Assembly (NCBI GenBank): GCA_963781495.1
Contig: CAWAFX010000002.1
Location: 496,001-560,000, forward strand
Length of the DNA stretch: 64,000 nucleotides
Reading direction: 5' to 3'
Source: Mayfieldus sp963781495
GTDB taxonomy: Bacteria; Actinomycetota; Thermoleophilia; Solirubrobacterales; 70-9
Shown: positions 8,323 through 15,708 of the stretch, in pieces
Numbering within the stretch: the stretch's first letter is position 1
Layout of the letters: each line of letters begins with the position of its first letter
The notes under the pieces: generated by a model
What the model saw: only the letters and a program-made list of their open reading frames with translations
The model's database searches: none
Told to the model about the DNA's origin: nothing
Program-made: the position numbers and the translations under genes

Positions 8323-9308
8323 GCGAGTCGGGCCCGGGCGCAGCCGGCGCCCCGCTGGTCGTCGCCGAGGGTCTCTACAAGCGCTTCCCCACCTCCGACG
8401 GCTGGGTCGAGGCGGTTGCCGGGATCGACTTCGAGATCGGCGAGGGCGAGATCTTCGGCCTCCTGGGACCGAACGGCGCCGGCAAGACGACGACGGTCCT
8501 GATGCTCGCCACCCTGCTGCTGCCAAGCGCCGGCTCGGCGACGATCGCCGGCCTCGAGGTGGCGTCGGAGCCGGACTCGGTCCGCCTGCTGGTCGGGGCG
8601 GCGCTGCAGCAGACCGGGCTGGACGAGCTGGCGACCGGCCGCGAGCTGATCGAGCTTCATGCGCAGCTCTACGGGATGGACCGGGAGGCGGCGCGAGCCC
8701 GCTGTCGCGAGCTGCTCGAGCTCTTCGAGCTGCAGGACGTCGGCGACCGGCTGCTGGCGACCTACTCGGCGGGGATGCAGCGACGGCTCGACCTCGCGCT
8801 GACCTTCGTCCACAGCCCGCGGCTGATGCTCCTCGACGAGCCGACGACCGGGCTCGACCCGGTCTCGCGGCGAGCCGTATGGGAAGAGATCCGCGCCCTG
8901 CGCGACGGCGGGGTGACGATCCTGCTCACCACCCAGTACCTCGAGGAGGCCGACCAGCTCGCCGACCGGGTGGCGATCATCGACGCCGGGTCGATCGTCG
9001 TCGAGGGGGCGCCGCGGGAGCTGAAGAGCCGCCTCGGCGGCGACGTCATCGAGATCAGCTTCCGCGACGAGAAGGCAAGCGGCGAGGCCCTCGCGGTGCT
9101 GGGCGCCGACGCGGTCGCGGACGGCGACCGGGTGCGGATCAGCGTCGCCGACGGCGCTTCGCGCGTGCCCTCGATCGTGCGCGACCTTCAGCAGCGGGGG
9201 ATCGAGCCCGAGCGGCTGACGATCACCCCGCCGTCGCTGGACGACGTGTTCCTGGAATTCACCGGACGCCACCTGCCGGCCGGTTTCTTCACGGAGAGCG
9301 CCGAGTGA
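8319..9308 (+). CDS. ABC transporter ATP-binding protein, DrrA-like
   Basis: 329 residues. Walker A (GPNGAGKTT), Q-loop region, ABC signature (YSAGMQRRLDLA), Walker B (LMLLDEPTTGLDP) and H-loop region (LLTTQYLEEADQLADR) are all seen, followed by the C-terminal DrrA-type extension (IEISFRDEKASGEALAVLGADAV...). This family powers ABC-2 exporters of antibiotics and lipids. Its GTG overlaps the acyl-CoA dehydrogenase stop, and its own stop overlaps the permease GTG. The position beside the peptide-modification genes makes it a candidate exporter for the mature peptide. Confidence 0.93.
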   Translation: MSESGPGAAGAPLVVAEGLYKRFPTSDGWVEAVAGIDFEIGEGEIFGLLGPNGAGKTTTVLMLATLLLPSAGSATIAGLEVASEPDSVRLLVGAALQQTGLDELATGRELIELHAQLYGMDREAARARCRELLELFELQDVGDRLLATYSAGMQRRLDLALTFVHSPRLMLLDEPTTGLDPVSRRAVWEEIRALRDGGVTILLTTQYLEEADQLADRVAIIDAGSIVVEGAPRELKSRLGGDVIEISFRDEKASGEALAVLGADAVADGDRVRISVADGASRVPSIVRDLQQRGIEPERLTITPPSLDDVFLEFTGRHLPAGFFTESAE

Positions 9309-10111
9309 GCCCGGCGGCGATGGAACCCGTCGCGCCGCATGCAGCGGCGGTCTGGCGCCAGACGCTCCTGCTTCTGCGCCGGCTGACCCGGGTGGTGTTC
9401 CGCAGCCCGGCGATGCTGGTCATCAACCTCGCCTCGACCACGTTCTTCCTCATCACCTACGACGGGATCCTCGGCGGCAGCACCGGGCTCGCCGCACTGG
9501 TCGGCGGCAACTACCAGAACTTCATCCTTCCGGTGGCGCTGCTGTTCGCGGGGCTCGCCGGCGGCAGCTCCGGCTTTCTGCTCCTGCGAGACATTCAGTC
9601 GGGCTACTTTCGGCGCCAGCTTTCGATGCCGCTCTCGCGGCTGGCGCTGGTGATCGCTCCGATCATGATTGGAGCCGGCCTGGTCCTCATGCAGTCCGTC
9701 GTGGTGATCGCGGTCGGGCTGGTCCTCGGAGCCGACCCGGCCACCGGAGCGCTCGGGCTTCTGGCGCTGATCGGCATCGCGCTGATCTGGGGTCTGGGCC
9801 TGTCGGGGTTCTCGGTCGCGGTCGGGCTGCGGACGGGCAACCCGCAGGCGGCGCAGGCGGTCTCGCTGATCAACTTTCCGCTGATCTTCCTTTCGCCGAT
9901 CTTCGTGCCCAAGGATCAGCTCAAGGACTGGGTGCAGGTGATCGCGACCGTCAACCCCACCACCTACGTGCTCGAGGGCATGCGGGCCCTGACGATCGAG
10001 GGATGGAAGCTGGCTCCGATCTTTCACGCCCTGCTGGCCGCGGGGCTGTTCTCGGGGTTGGCGATCGCACTGGCGACCGTCGTCGCCCGGGCGGCGACAC
10101 GGCGAGGCTGA
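9305..10111 (+). CDS. ABC-2 type transporter permease, DrrB-like
   Basis: 268 residues from a GTG overlapping the ATPase stop. An N-terminal amphipathic region (RQTLLLLRRLTRVVFRSP) precedes six hydrophobic segments typical of ABC-2 permeases (LVINLASTTFFLITYDGIL, GLALIWGLGLSGFSVAVGL). The conserved ABC-2 block NFPLIFLSPIFVPKDQLKDWVQVIATVNPTTYVLEGMR is clear. It forms the membrane half of the exporter with the preceding gene. It ends 7 bp before the convergent carrier-protein gene. Confidence 0.92.
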   Translation: MSPAAMEPVAPHAAAVWRQTLLLLRRLTRVVFRSPAMLVINLASTTFFLITYDGILGGSTGLAALVGGNYQNFILPVALLFAGLAGGSSGFLLLRDIQSGYFRRQLSMPLSRLALVIAPIMIGAGLVLMQSVVVIAVGLVLGADPATGALGLLALIGIALIWGLGLSGFSVAVGLRTGNPQAAQAVSLINFPLIFLSPIFVPKDQLKDWVQVIATVNPTTYVLEGMRALTIEGWKLAPIFHALLAAGLFSGLAIALATVVARAATRRG

Positions 10112-10117
10112 AGCCGG

Positions 10118-10351
10118 CTAGAGCGCTTTCAGGTTGACGAGGTCGCCGACTCGCTCCAGCACCCCGGCGGACTCGGGGTCGAGCCGGCAGCCGGCCTGCT
10201 CTTCGAGATAAAGGAAGATCTCGGCCACGTCGAGGCTGTCGAGCCCGAGGTCCTCGAAGCGGTCTTCGGCGCCCACAGGCGATCCTCCGTGCCTTTCCCC
10301 CAGCACCTCGTTGATCGCCTCGACGGCCTGCTCGACGGTCAGCTCGGCCAT
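10118..10351 (-). CDS. Stand-alone acyl/peptidyl carrier protein
   Basis: 77 residues with the carrier signature DLGLDSLDVAEIF; the Ser of DSL (residue 39) is the expected phosphopantetheine site. Length and acidic composition match acyl carrier proteins. The sequence differs from the housekeeping AcpP type (GADSLDTVE). Its ATG lies one base downstream of the flavin oxidase stop, so the two form one minus-strand operon. No synthase or acyl-activating enzyme is adjacent, so the cargo is unknown. Confidence 0.88.
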   Translation of the reverse strand: MAELTVEQAVEAINEVLGERHGGSPVGAEDRFEDLGLDSLDVAEIFLYLEEQAGCRLDPESAGVLERVGDLVNLKAL

Positions 10352-10352
10352 C

Positions 10353-12041
10353 TCACGCCTCCCTGCGACCGAGGCCGGCGATCGCCTCGCCGCCGAATGC
10401 GGCGGCGGCCTGGGGTTCGTAGCGGCCGGGGGCGATGATCCCGTTCGGGTCCAGCGCGTCCTTCAACGCCTTGGCCGTGCCCCAGAACGTCGATCCGTCG
10501 GGGTCGAGCAGGTCCATGCTTTCGATCGTCGCCCGGTAGGGCGGGTAGCCCTCCTCCAGCAGCAGCTCGCTCAACCCACGGTGCAGCTCCGCCGCCCGCT
10601 CGGCCTCATCGGGGTTGTCGCGGTCGAAGGTCAAAAGCGTGGTCACGAAGACCGCCCGGTCGCTGGTGAACGCGATCCGGATCAGGGGCTCGAAGCCGGC
10701 GGCCAGCATCTGGCGCTCGATTATCTCGGTGCAGCGGCGAACCTCCGATCCCCTCGCCGGGCATACCGGGGCAAGCCAGTAGAGCCCGCAGCCCTCCCGG
10801 GTCGGGTCTTCGCAAAAGCCATCGACCCGGCGCCGCAGCCGCCAGCGCGACACCGAGAGGCCCGCCGAGCTGGGAACGCCGCGGATCGGCTGCATTCCGG
10901 CGCGGGCGATCCGCGCCAGCTGCACGAATTGACGCCCGCGATTGATGCCGAGGGCGGCGAGCGGGCGCCAGAGGCGCTCGATCCGCTTCAGCCTCGGCTC
11001 TGAAGTGAAGTAGAGCCGGCCCATTCCCCGCAGCGCGTCCCTGGTATCGCGGACCGCCGCCCGGACCTGGCGCTTGGTCCCGTAGAGGGACCCGAACGCG
11101 TTCCAGGGCCCGTTGGCGCCCGCCAGCGGGCCGGCCCGCAGCAGCTGGAGCGCCGCCCGCCGCGGCAGGGGGGTCTCGCCGCTCATTTCGTTCCAGGGAT
11201 AGGTCCGCCGGTTCGCCAGGGCGCGAAAGTCGTTCTCGATGAAGACCGGCGCTTCGAGCGTTCCGTCGAATCGCAATCCCCGCAGGCGGTCGATCGCCTC
11301 GGCGAGCTGCTCCGGCCTCTCCATCGTCAAGGTGAATGCGACCACCGAATCCGAGCTCGGCATCAGCCAGACCCCCACTCGCGTCACCACGCCGAGATTC
11401 GACTGCGAGAAGAGGCCGTCGAGATGTGGCCCCACCCCCCAGCGGTGGGCGTATCTGCTGCGGGCGTTGCGGTAATGAGCGAGTCCGGTCTCGATCACCG
11501 TGCCATCGGCAAGCACGACCTCCATGCCGCAGGCGTGGGCGGCGTGATCTCCGTAGGGAGTCGCTCCGACACCGCGCTCGAGGAGGTTCCCGAGGATGCT
11601 GCTGTCCGGCGAGCTGGCCGTGCACGGAAACCAGAGCCGGTGGCCCTTCTGGCTCAGATGGTCGTGCAGCTGAGCCTGGGTTACGCCCGGCTCGACGACC
11701 GCATAGGCAAGCTCCGGATCGACCTCGAGAATGCGGTTCATCTCCGAGAGGTCGAGGACGTACTGGCCCGGCCCGACCGGGCAGGCGTCTCCGTAACCCC
11801 AGTTCTTTCCCCTGCTAATCGGGTATATCGGCACCCCGCAGCGGTCCGCGACGCGAACGACCTCGACGACCTCGTCCCGGTTGCGGACCTTGATCACGCC
11901 CGCCGGCTCGTGGGCGCGGGCCAGGGTCGATCCGGCGTACTCACCGACCTCCCCGGAGCCCGAGAGGACACGATCATCGCCCAGCAGTTGGCGCCAGGCG
12001 ATTTCGGCCCTGCCGGCATCTCCTTCCCTGACGGTCACCAC
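10353..12041 (-). CDS. FAD-binding oxidase of the vanillyl-alcohol oxidase / p-cresol methylhydroxylase type
   Basis: 562 residues, close to the family length of 510-560. The FAD-binding PCMH domain is seen in ISRGKNWGYGDACPVGPGQYVLDLSEMNRI, VVEPGVTQAQLHDHL and GNLLERGVGATPYGDHAAHACGMEVVLADGTV. The C-terminal substrate domain ends with the DPNGIIAPGRY block that is near-universal in this family. Known members oxidise para-alkyl phenols or act as flavin dehydrogenases. Paired with a carrier protein one base downstream and divergent from the peptide operon, it may tailor a carrier-bound or peptide substrate; the substrate is unknown. The start is a GTG at 12041 with a second GTG next to it. Confidence 0.88.
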   Translation of the reverse strand: MVTVREGDAGRAEIAWRQLLGDDRVLSGSGEVGEYAGSTLARAHEPAGVIKVRNRDEVVEVVRVADRCGVPIYPISRGKNWGYGDACPVGPGQYVLDLSEMNRILEVDPELAYAVVEPGVTQAQLHDHLSQKGHRLWFPCTASSPDSSILGNLLERGVGATPYGDHAAHACGMEVVLADGTVIETGLAHYRNARSRYAHRWGVGPHLDGLFSQSNLGVVTRVGVWLMPSSDSVVAFTLTMERPEQLAEAIDRLRGLRFDGTLEAPVFIENDFRALANRRTYPWNEMSGETPLPRRAALQLLRAGPLAGANGPWNAFGSLYGTKRQVRAAVRDTRDALRGMGRLYFTSEPRLKRIERLWRPLAALGINRGRQFVQLARIARAGMQPIRGVPSSAGLSVSRWRLRRRVDGFCEDPTREGCGLYWLAPVCPARGSEVRRCTEIIERQMLAAGFEPLIRIAFTSDRAVFVTTLLTFDRDNPDEAERAAELHRGLSELLLEEGYPPYRATIESMDLLDPDGSTFWGTAKALKDALDPNGIIAPGRYEPQAAAAFGGEAIAGLGRREA

Positions 12042-12088
12042 CGCCGCAGGGTACCTGCCACATAAGTGTTGCCTGCAATCCGCGAATA

Positions 12089-12106
12089 ACTGACCCTCCG
12101 TTCAGT
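12089..12106. promoter_or_regulatory. Small dyad in the divergent promoter region of the peptide locus
   Basis: ACTGA (12089-12093) and TCAGT (12102-12106) form an inverted repeat 8 nt apart, in the 148-bp gap between the flavin oxidase and the precursor gene. The location suits an operator controlling both directions. The dyad is short, so this is weak support. Confidence 0.2.
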
Positions 12107-12130
12107 CCCGCTGGAGAACGCTGATTCTGC

Positions 12131-12139
12131 TGTTACGAT
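12131..12139 (+). promoter_or_regulatory. Candidate extended -10 promoter element for the precursor gene
   Basis: TGTTACGAT forms an extended -10 (TG-n-TACGAT), 51 bp upstream of the GTG. The 6-mer 17 bp upstream (CTGGAG, 12111-12116) is a poor -35, which is tolerated with an extended -10. It would give a leader of about 45 nt. Confidence 0.35.
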
Positions 12140-12189
12140 CGCTCGGCTCGTCGAGCAGTAGCTCGATTCGGTACGCAAGGAGGTAGTAA

Positions 12190-12333
12190 GTGTTCAAGGA
12201 CGTTAGCTCCGAGTTGCTGGGTGATCTGATGGATCTCTCGGCCAGCACGCAGGCAGCCGAGGGTGACTTCGGTCCGCCGTCTTGTGCAGGACCGCCGCAA
12301 TGCTGTCTGTGCTGCTACAGCGGCTGCTGCTAG
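12190..12333 (+). CDS. Cys-rich azol(in)e (TOMM) precursor peptide, 47 residues
   Basis: A GTG at 12190 follows a perfect AAGGAGGT Shine-Dalgarno (12177-12184, spacing 5), and the frame stops with TAG at 12331-12333. The peptide has an amphipathic, acidic N-terminal leader (MFKDVSSELLGDLMDLSAST, residues 1-20) and an AEGDF junction. The C-terminal core (residues 28-47, GPPSCAGPPQCCLCCYSGCC) has seven Cys (32, 38, 39, 41, 42, 46, 47) and two Ser that could be cyclised. It is immediately followed by leader-binding, YcaO and SagB-type genes, the enzyme set that turns Cys/Ser/Thr into thiazol(in)es and oxazol(in)es. The leader-core boundary near residue 25-28 is inferred; no double-Gly protease site is seen. 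It does not resemble any precursor I can recall (microcin B17, streptolysin S, plantazolicin, thiopeptides), although Cys-rich tails are known in heterocycloanthracins. Confidence 0.88.
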   Translation: MFKDVSSELLGDLMDLSASTQAAEGDFGPPSCAGPPQCCLCCYSGCC

Positions 12334-12370
12334 ATCACTCACTTGATCGCGCCCGTGATGGGCGTTTGGC

Positions 12371-12396
12371 AAGGAGCCCCGAAGAAGGGGTTCCTT
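12371..12396 (+). terminator. Stem-loop between precursor and modification genes (attenuator)
   Basis: AAGGAGCCCC (12371-12380), loop GAAGAA, GGGGTTCCTT (12387-12396): a 10-bp stem with one G-U pair. Only a weak T-rich tail follows, so it probably terminates partially or protects the 3' end of the precursor message. This would give much more precursor than enzyme, as is usual in such operons. Confidence 0.6.
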
Positions 12397-12454
12397 TGCT
12401 GCGCGGTTTCGGCCCGCCCGGACCGAGAGCCGGTTAGAGCGGATGGAGGCGGGG

Positions 12455-13465
12455 ATGCAGGAAAGCCAACTGGCGAATGAGGCAGGGGGCGGGACGGGGA
12501 TTCCCGTCCGGCCGTGCCTGAAGCCGTGGTACCGGCTGGCCCGGGGCGACGGGAAGCTGATCTTCGAGTACGGGCAGGCGAAGGTGGTGCTCGAAGGCAG
12601 GGCGGTGGAGAAGCTGCTGCCGGTCCTGCTGCCGCTCGCCGACGGCACCCGCACGATCGATGAGATCAGCGCCGGCATCGGCGATGGGATTCGGCCCGCG
12701 GTGACCAAGGCGTTCTCGACCCTGGCCGAACGGGGCCTGCTCACCGAAGGCCCGGCCGGCCTTCCCGGAGCGGCAGCCGCGAGCGCCGAGACGGCGCAAT
12801 TTCTCACCGCGACAGCCGGGGAGGGCCGCACCGTCGCCGAGGCCGGCGAGGTCCTCGAGCGCAGCGCCGCAACGGTGGTCGGAGCCGGGCTGCTGGCCGA
12901 GGGGGTCGCAAGAGGGATGCGCAAGGCGGGGCTTACGAGCCTGAGGATGCTCGACTGGGCCGCCGCCGCCGCTGACCTGGAACCGATCCAGCTCGCCGTC
13001 GTCGCGCCGGAACCCGGGGAGCTGCCGATGCTGCGCGATTGGAACCGCTTCGCACTCCAGCGGCGGCTGCCGTGGCTTCAGGTGCTGCCCTTCGACGGCC
13101 GAACCGCGGTCGTCGGGCCGCTCTACGTGCCCGACGAGACCTGCTGTTATGAATGCTTCCGGCGCCGGCGCCGCGCCAATCTCCGCTGGACGAGCAGCGA
13201 AGAGGAGCTGCTCGAGGAAGCGCCGGCCGGCTATCCATCACCACATCCGCTGCAGGACCTGCTCGCGGGCTGCGCGGCGATGGTCGCGATCGACTGGCTC
13301 TACAAGCGCTCGGGCGGAGAGCAGGCAACCGCCTGGGCGGCCGCGATGCAGGTCCTGCACTGGGACCGCGGCCTCGAGATCGACCGCCATCACGTCTATC
13401 GGGTGCCCCGCTGCCCGGAGTGCTTTCCCGACGACCTCGGGACTGCCTCACCCTGGTACCGGTGA
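12455..13465 (+). CDS. Azol(in)e cyclodehydratase C component: leader-binding RRE plus E1/ThiF-like domain
   Basis: 336 residues from the ATG at 12455, which has GGAGG 5 nt upstream; an ATG at 12443 lacks a site. Residues about 20-100 (PWYRLARGDGKLIFEYG...VTKAFSTLAERGLLTEG) form a PqqD-like winged helix, the RiPP recognition element that grips the leader. The rest is an E1-like domain in which the nucleotide loop is degenerate (VVGAGLLAEGVARG). It carries a four-Cys zinc site: C231/C234 (CCYEC) and C320/C323 (CPEC). The stand-alone C partner normally presents the precursor to the YcaO enzyme encoded 3 bp downstream. The assignment to the family called 'bacteriocin biosynthesis cyclodehydratase domain' is strong. 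Confidence 0.9.
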   Translation: MQESQLANEAGGGTGIPVRPCLKPWYRLARGDGKLIFEYGQAKVVLEGRAVEKLLPVLLPLADGTRTIDEISAGIGDGIRPAVTKAFSTLAERGLLTEGPAGLPGAAAASAETAQFLTATAGEGRTVAEAGEVLERSAATVVGAGLLAEGVARGMRKAGLTSLRMLDWAAAAADLEPIQLAVVAPEPGELPMLRDWNRFALQRRLPWLQVLPFDGRTAVVGPLYVPDETCCYECFRRRRRANLRWTSSEEELLEEAPAGYPSPHPLQDLLAGCAAMVAIDWLYKRSGGEQATAWAAAMQVLHWDRGLEIDRHHVYRVPRCPECFPDDLGTASPWYR

Positions 13466-13468
13466 GCG

Positions 13469-14806
13469 ATGTTCCAGCCCGACCCAAGCCTCGACGCGGT
13501 TGACGGCCTGGCCCGAATGAAGACCTTCGTCTCCCCTTACAGCGGCGTGGTCAGCCGCCTGCACGAGATCCTCGGCGAGCCCGACGACGCGCGCCTTGCC
13601 TATATCGCCTGCGAGATGGCCTCCAGGGAGCCGACCGTCGGAAGCCGCTTCGAGATCGCCGCGGGCGGCGCCCATTACGAGCGCGAGGGGGCGATCGCGG
13701 CCGCACTGGGCGAGGCGCTGGAGCGCTACAGCGGCACCTGCGTGCCGCGCGATGCCGTGCTGGCGAGTGCTGCCGAGATCGGTCCCGAGGCGGTGGCTCC
13801 GGAGCGGTTTGCCCTCTACAGCGAGGGCCAATACGCCGAGGAGGGGTTCGGCTTTGAGCCGTTTCGCAGCGACACGAAGGTGCGATGGGTGAAGGGAATC
13901 TCGCTGCCCGATCGAGCCCCCGCCTACCTGCCGCTGCAGCTCGCCTACATCATGCGGCCGGGCGAGGTGGTGGCGGGCGAAGCGCCGATCGCCCCCGGAT
14001 CGAGCAACGGGATGGCGCTTGCAACGGGTCCCGACGAGGCGATCCTCGGCGGACTCCTGGAGCTGCTCGAGCGCGATGCGGTGATGCTGACCTGGTCGGG
14101 CCGGCTCTCGTTCCCGCGCCTCGACTGGTCCTCGGACCCCGGTCTTCTCGAGCGCGAGCGGCGCCATTTCGCCCCCACCGGCCTGGTCTACGGAGCGGTG
14201 GACATGAGCGCCTTCTTCGGCGTCCCGACCGCTCTCGCGCTGCTGCGCGGTCCCGCCGCCGGTCCGGTCCGGTTCGGCATCGGCGCCGCCAGCGCGGTGG
14301 ACATGCACACCGCCTGCGACAAGGCGCTGCGCGAGTGCTTCCAGATGCAGCCGGCGCTGAAGTCCGATCTCCGCGCCAACCCGGACCGCGGCGTAGAGCC
14401 CGGCTTCGGCGACATCGAAGAGCCCGCCGACCATCTCTACTTCTATTCGCGGCCCGAGAACCAGCCCCAGCTCGATTTCCTCGACAGCTCCGAACGGGTC
14501 CGCGACATCGCTGACGTCCCCGCGATCGAAGGGTCCGATCCGGGCGCCCAGGTCGAGGCGATCTGCCGCCGGCTCAGCTCCCGCGGCGTCTCCGCCTACG
14601 CAGTCGACGTCACCTCGGCCGACGTCCGGGCCGCCGGACTGCGGGTCATGCGGGTCATCAGCCCGGAGCTGCAGCCGATCGACTTTCCCCACCGCGAGCG
14701 GTTCCTCGGCGGGCGGCGGCTATACCGGGCCGCCCATGAGCTCGGCCTTCGCGAACGCCCGCTGGAACCGGTGGAGCTGAACCCCTACCCGCACCCGTTC
14801 CCATGA
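13469..14806 (+). CDS. YcaO-domain azoline cyclodehydratase (D component)
   Basis: 445 residues. YcaO enzymes use ATP to activate the amide backbone so Cys/Ser/Thr side chains cyclise to azolines. The ATP/Mg motifs are visible: LGEALERYSG (E82, E85, R86), SSNGMALATGPDEAILGGLLELLERDA (E198, E201, R202) and DKALRECFQM. The protein ends exactly in PYPHPFP, the PxPxP C-terminus that marks azoline-forming YcaO proteins and is needed for catalysis. It starts 3 bp after the C component, and its stop region overlaps the SagB gene start (ATGA). Length and motifs are complete, so the enzyme should be active. Confidence 0.95.
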   Translation: MFQPDPSLDAVDGLARMKTFVSPYSGVVSRLHEILGEPDDARLAYIACEMASREPTVGSRFEIAAGGAHYEREGAIAAALGEALERYSGTCVPRDAVLASAAEIGPEAVAPERFALYSEGQYAEEGFGFEPFRSDTKVRWVKGISLPDRAPAYLPLQLAYIMRPGEVVAGEAPIAPGSSNGMALATGPDEAILGGLLELLERDAVMLTWSGRLSFPRLDWSSDPGLLERERRHFAPTGLVYGAVDMSAFFGVPTALALLRGPAAGPVRFGIGAASAVDMHTACDKALRECFQMQPALKSDLRANPDRGVEPGFGDIEEPADHLYFYSRPENQPQLDFLDSSERVRDIADVPAIEGSDPGAQVEAICRRLSSRGVSAYAVDVTSADVRAAGLRVMRVISPELQPIDFPHRERFLGGRRLYRAAHELGLRERPLEPVELNPYPHPFP

Positions 14807-15708
14807 AGCCGGTCGAGGAGCGGACGGTCGAACCTACGCGGGTGAGCGGATTTCTCGGCTGGAGCGACGCGGGCCGGCCACCCGACGACGATCCGGCCGA
14901 GGCCTTTCACGAGGCCTCGAAGCTGGTCCCGAGCGTGCCCTCCGGCTCGACCGCGGCAGCCCGGATGCTGGAGAGCGATCCCGCTACCCAGACGATGATC
15001 ACGAGGTCGGTGAAGCGGCATCCCACCCTCCCGGTGGTGGAGCTGCCGGCACCCTCCTACCCGCCGGTCCAGCTCGGGGAGCTTGTCAGCGGCCGCCGCT
15101 CGCGCCGTGATTTCGGAGCCGAGCCGGTCTCGGCGGCAGATCTTTCGACCCTGCTCCACGCGGCCTACGGCGTCACCGGGGCGCCGCCGGGCGAGGGTGA
15201 GTCGGCCCCGCAGCTGCGAAGCGTGCCGTCGGGGGGCGCCCTGTACCCGCTCGAGATCTATCCCGTGATCCGGCACGGGATCGGGATCGCGCCCGGGCTG
15301 TATCACTACGACCCGCTGCTGCACCGGTTGGAGGTGCTCTCCGAAAGCGAACCGACCTCTTCGCTGCAGGAGACGATCATCCGCCTCGCCGATCTCCCCG
15401 ATCTCGCGTCGACCTGCGGGGTCGCGTTCTTCGTCGCCGGCATCTTCTGGCGCACCCGCTTCAAGTACGGGCAGCGCGGCTATCGCTGGGTGCTGATCGA
15501 GGCCGGCCACCTGGGACAGAACCTGGTGCTCGCTGCGGAGGCGCTCGGACTCTCGGCCGTCCCCTACGGCGGTGTCTGGGACCGCAAGGTCGACGCCCTG
15601 CTCGGCCTCGACGGCGTCAACGAGTCGGTGGTCTACACGCTCTTGGCCGGCTCGCGGGCAAAGGAGCGCGGAAGCGGCTCCGAGGACGGGGTGACCGCCT
15701 TCGCGTAG
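14803..15708 (+). CDS. SagB-type FMN-dependent azoline dehydrogenase
   Basis: 301 residues with the nitroreductase-fold SagB signature: LVSGRRSRRDFGAEPVSAADLSTLLHAAYG, RSVPSGGALYPLEIY, LYHYDPLLHRLEVL, FRTRFKYGQRGYRWVLIEAGHLGQNLVLAAEALGL. It would oxidise azolines formed by the YcaO enzyme to aromatic thiazoles/oxazoles with FMN. The ATG overlaps the YcaO stop. Its 3' end overlaps the convergent acyltransferase gene by 76 bp, so that gene's end or this one's expression may interfere through antisense transcription. Confidence 0.93.
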   Translation: MKPVEERTVEPTRVSGFLGWSDAGRPPDDDPAEAFHEASKLVPSVPSGSTAAARMLESDPATQTMITRSVKRHPTLPVVELPAPSYPPVQLGELVSGRRSRRDFGAEPVSAADLSTLLHAAYGVTGAPPGEGESAPQLRSVPSGGALYPLEIYPVIRHGIGIAPGLYHYDPLLHRLEVLSESEPTSSLQETIIRLADLPDLASTCGVAFFVAGIFWRTRFKYGQRGYRWVLIEAGHLGQNLVLAAEALGLSAVPYGGVWDRKVDALLGLDGVNESVVYTLLAGSRAKERGSGSEDGVTAFA

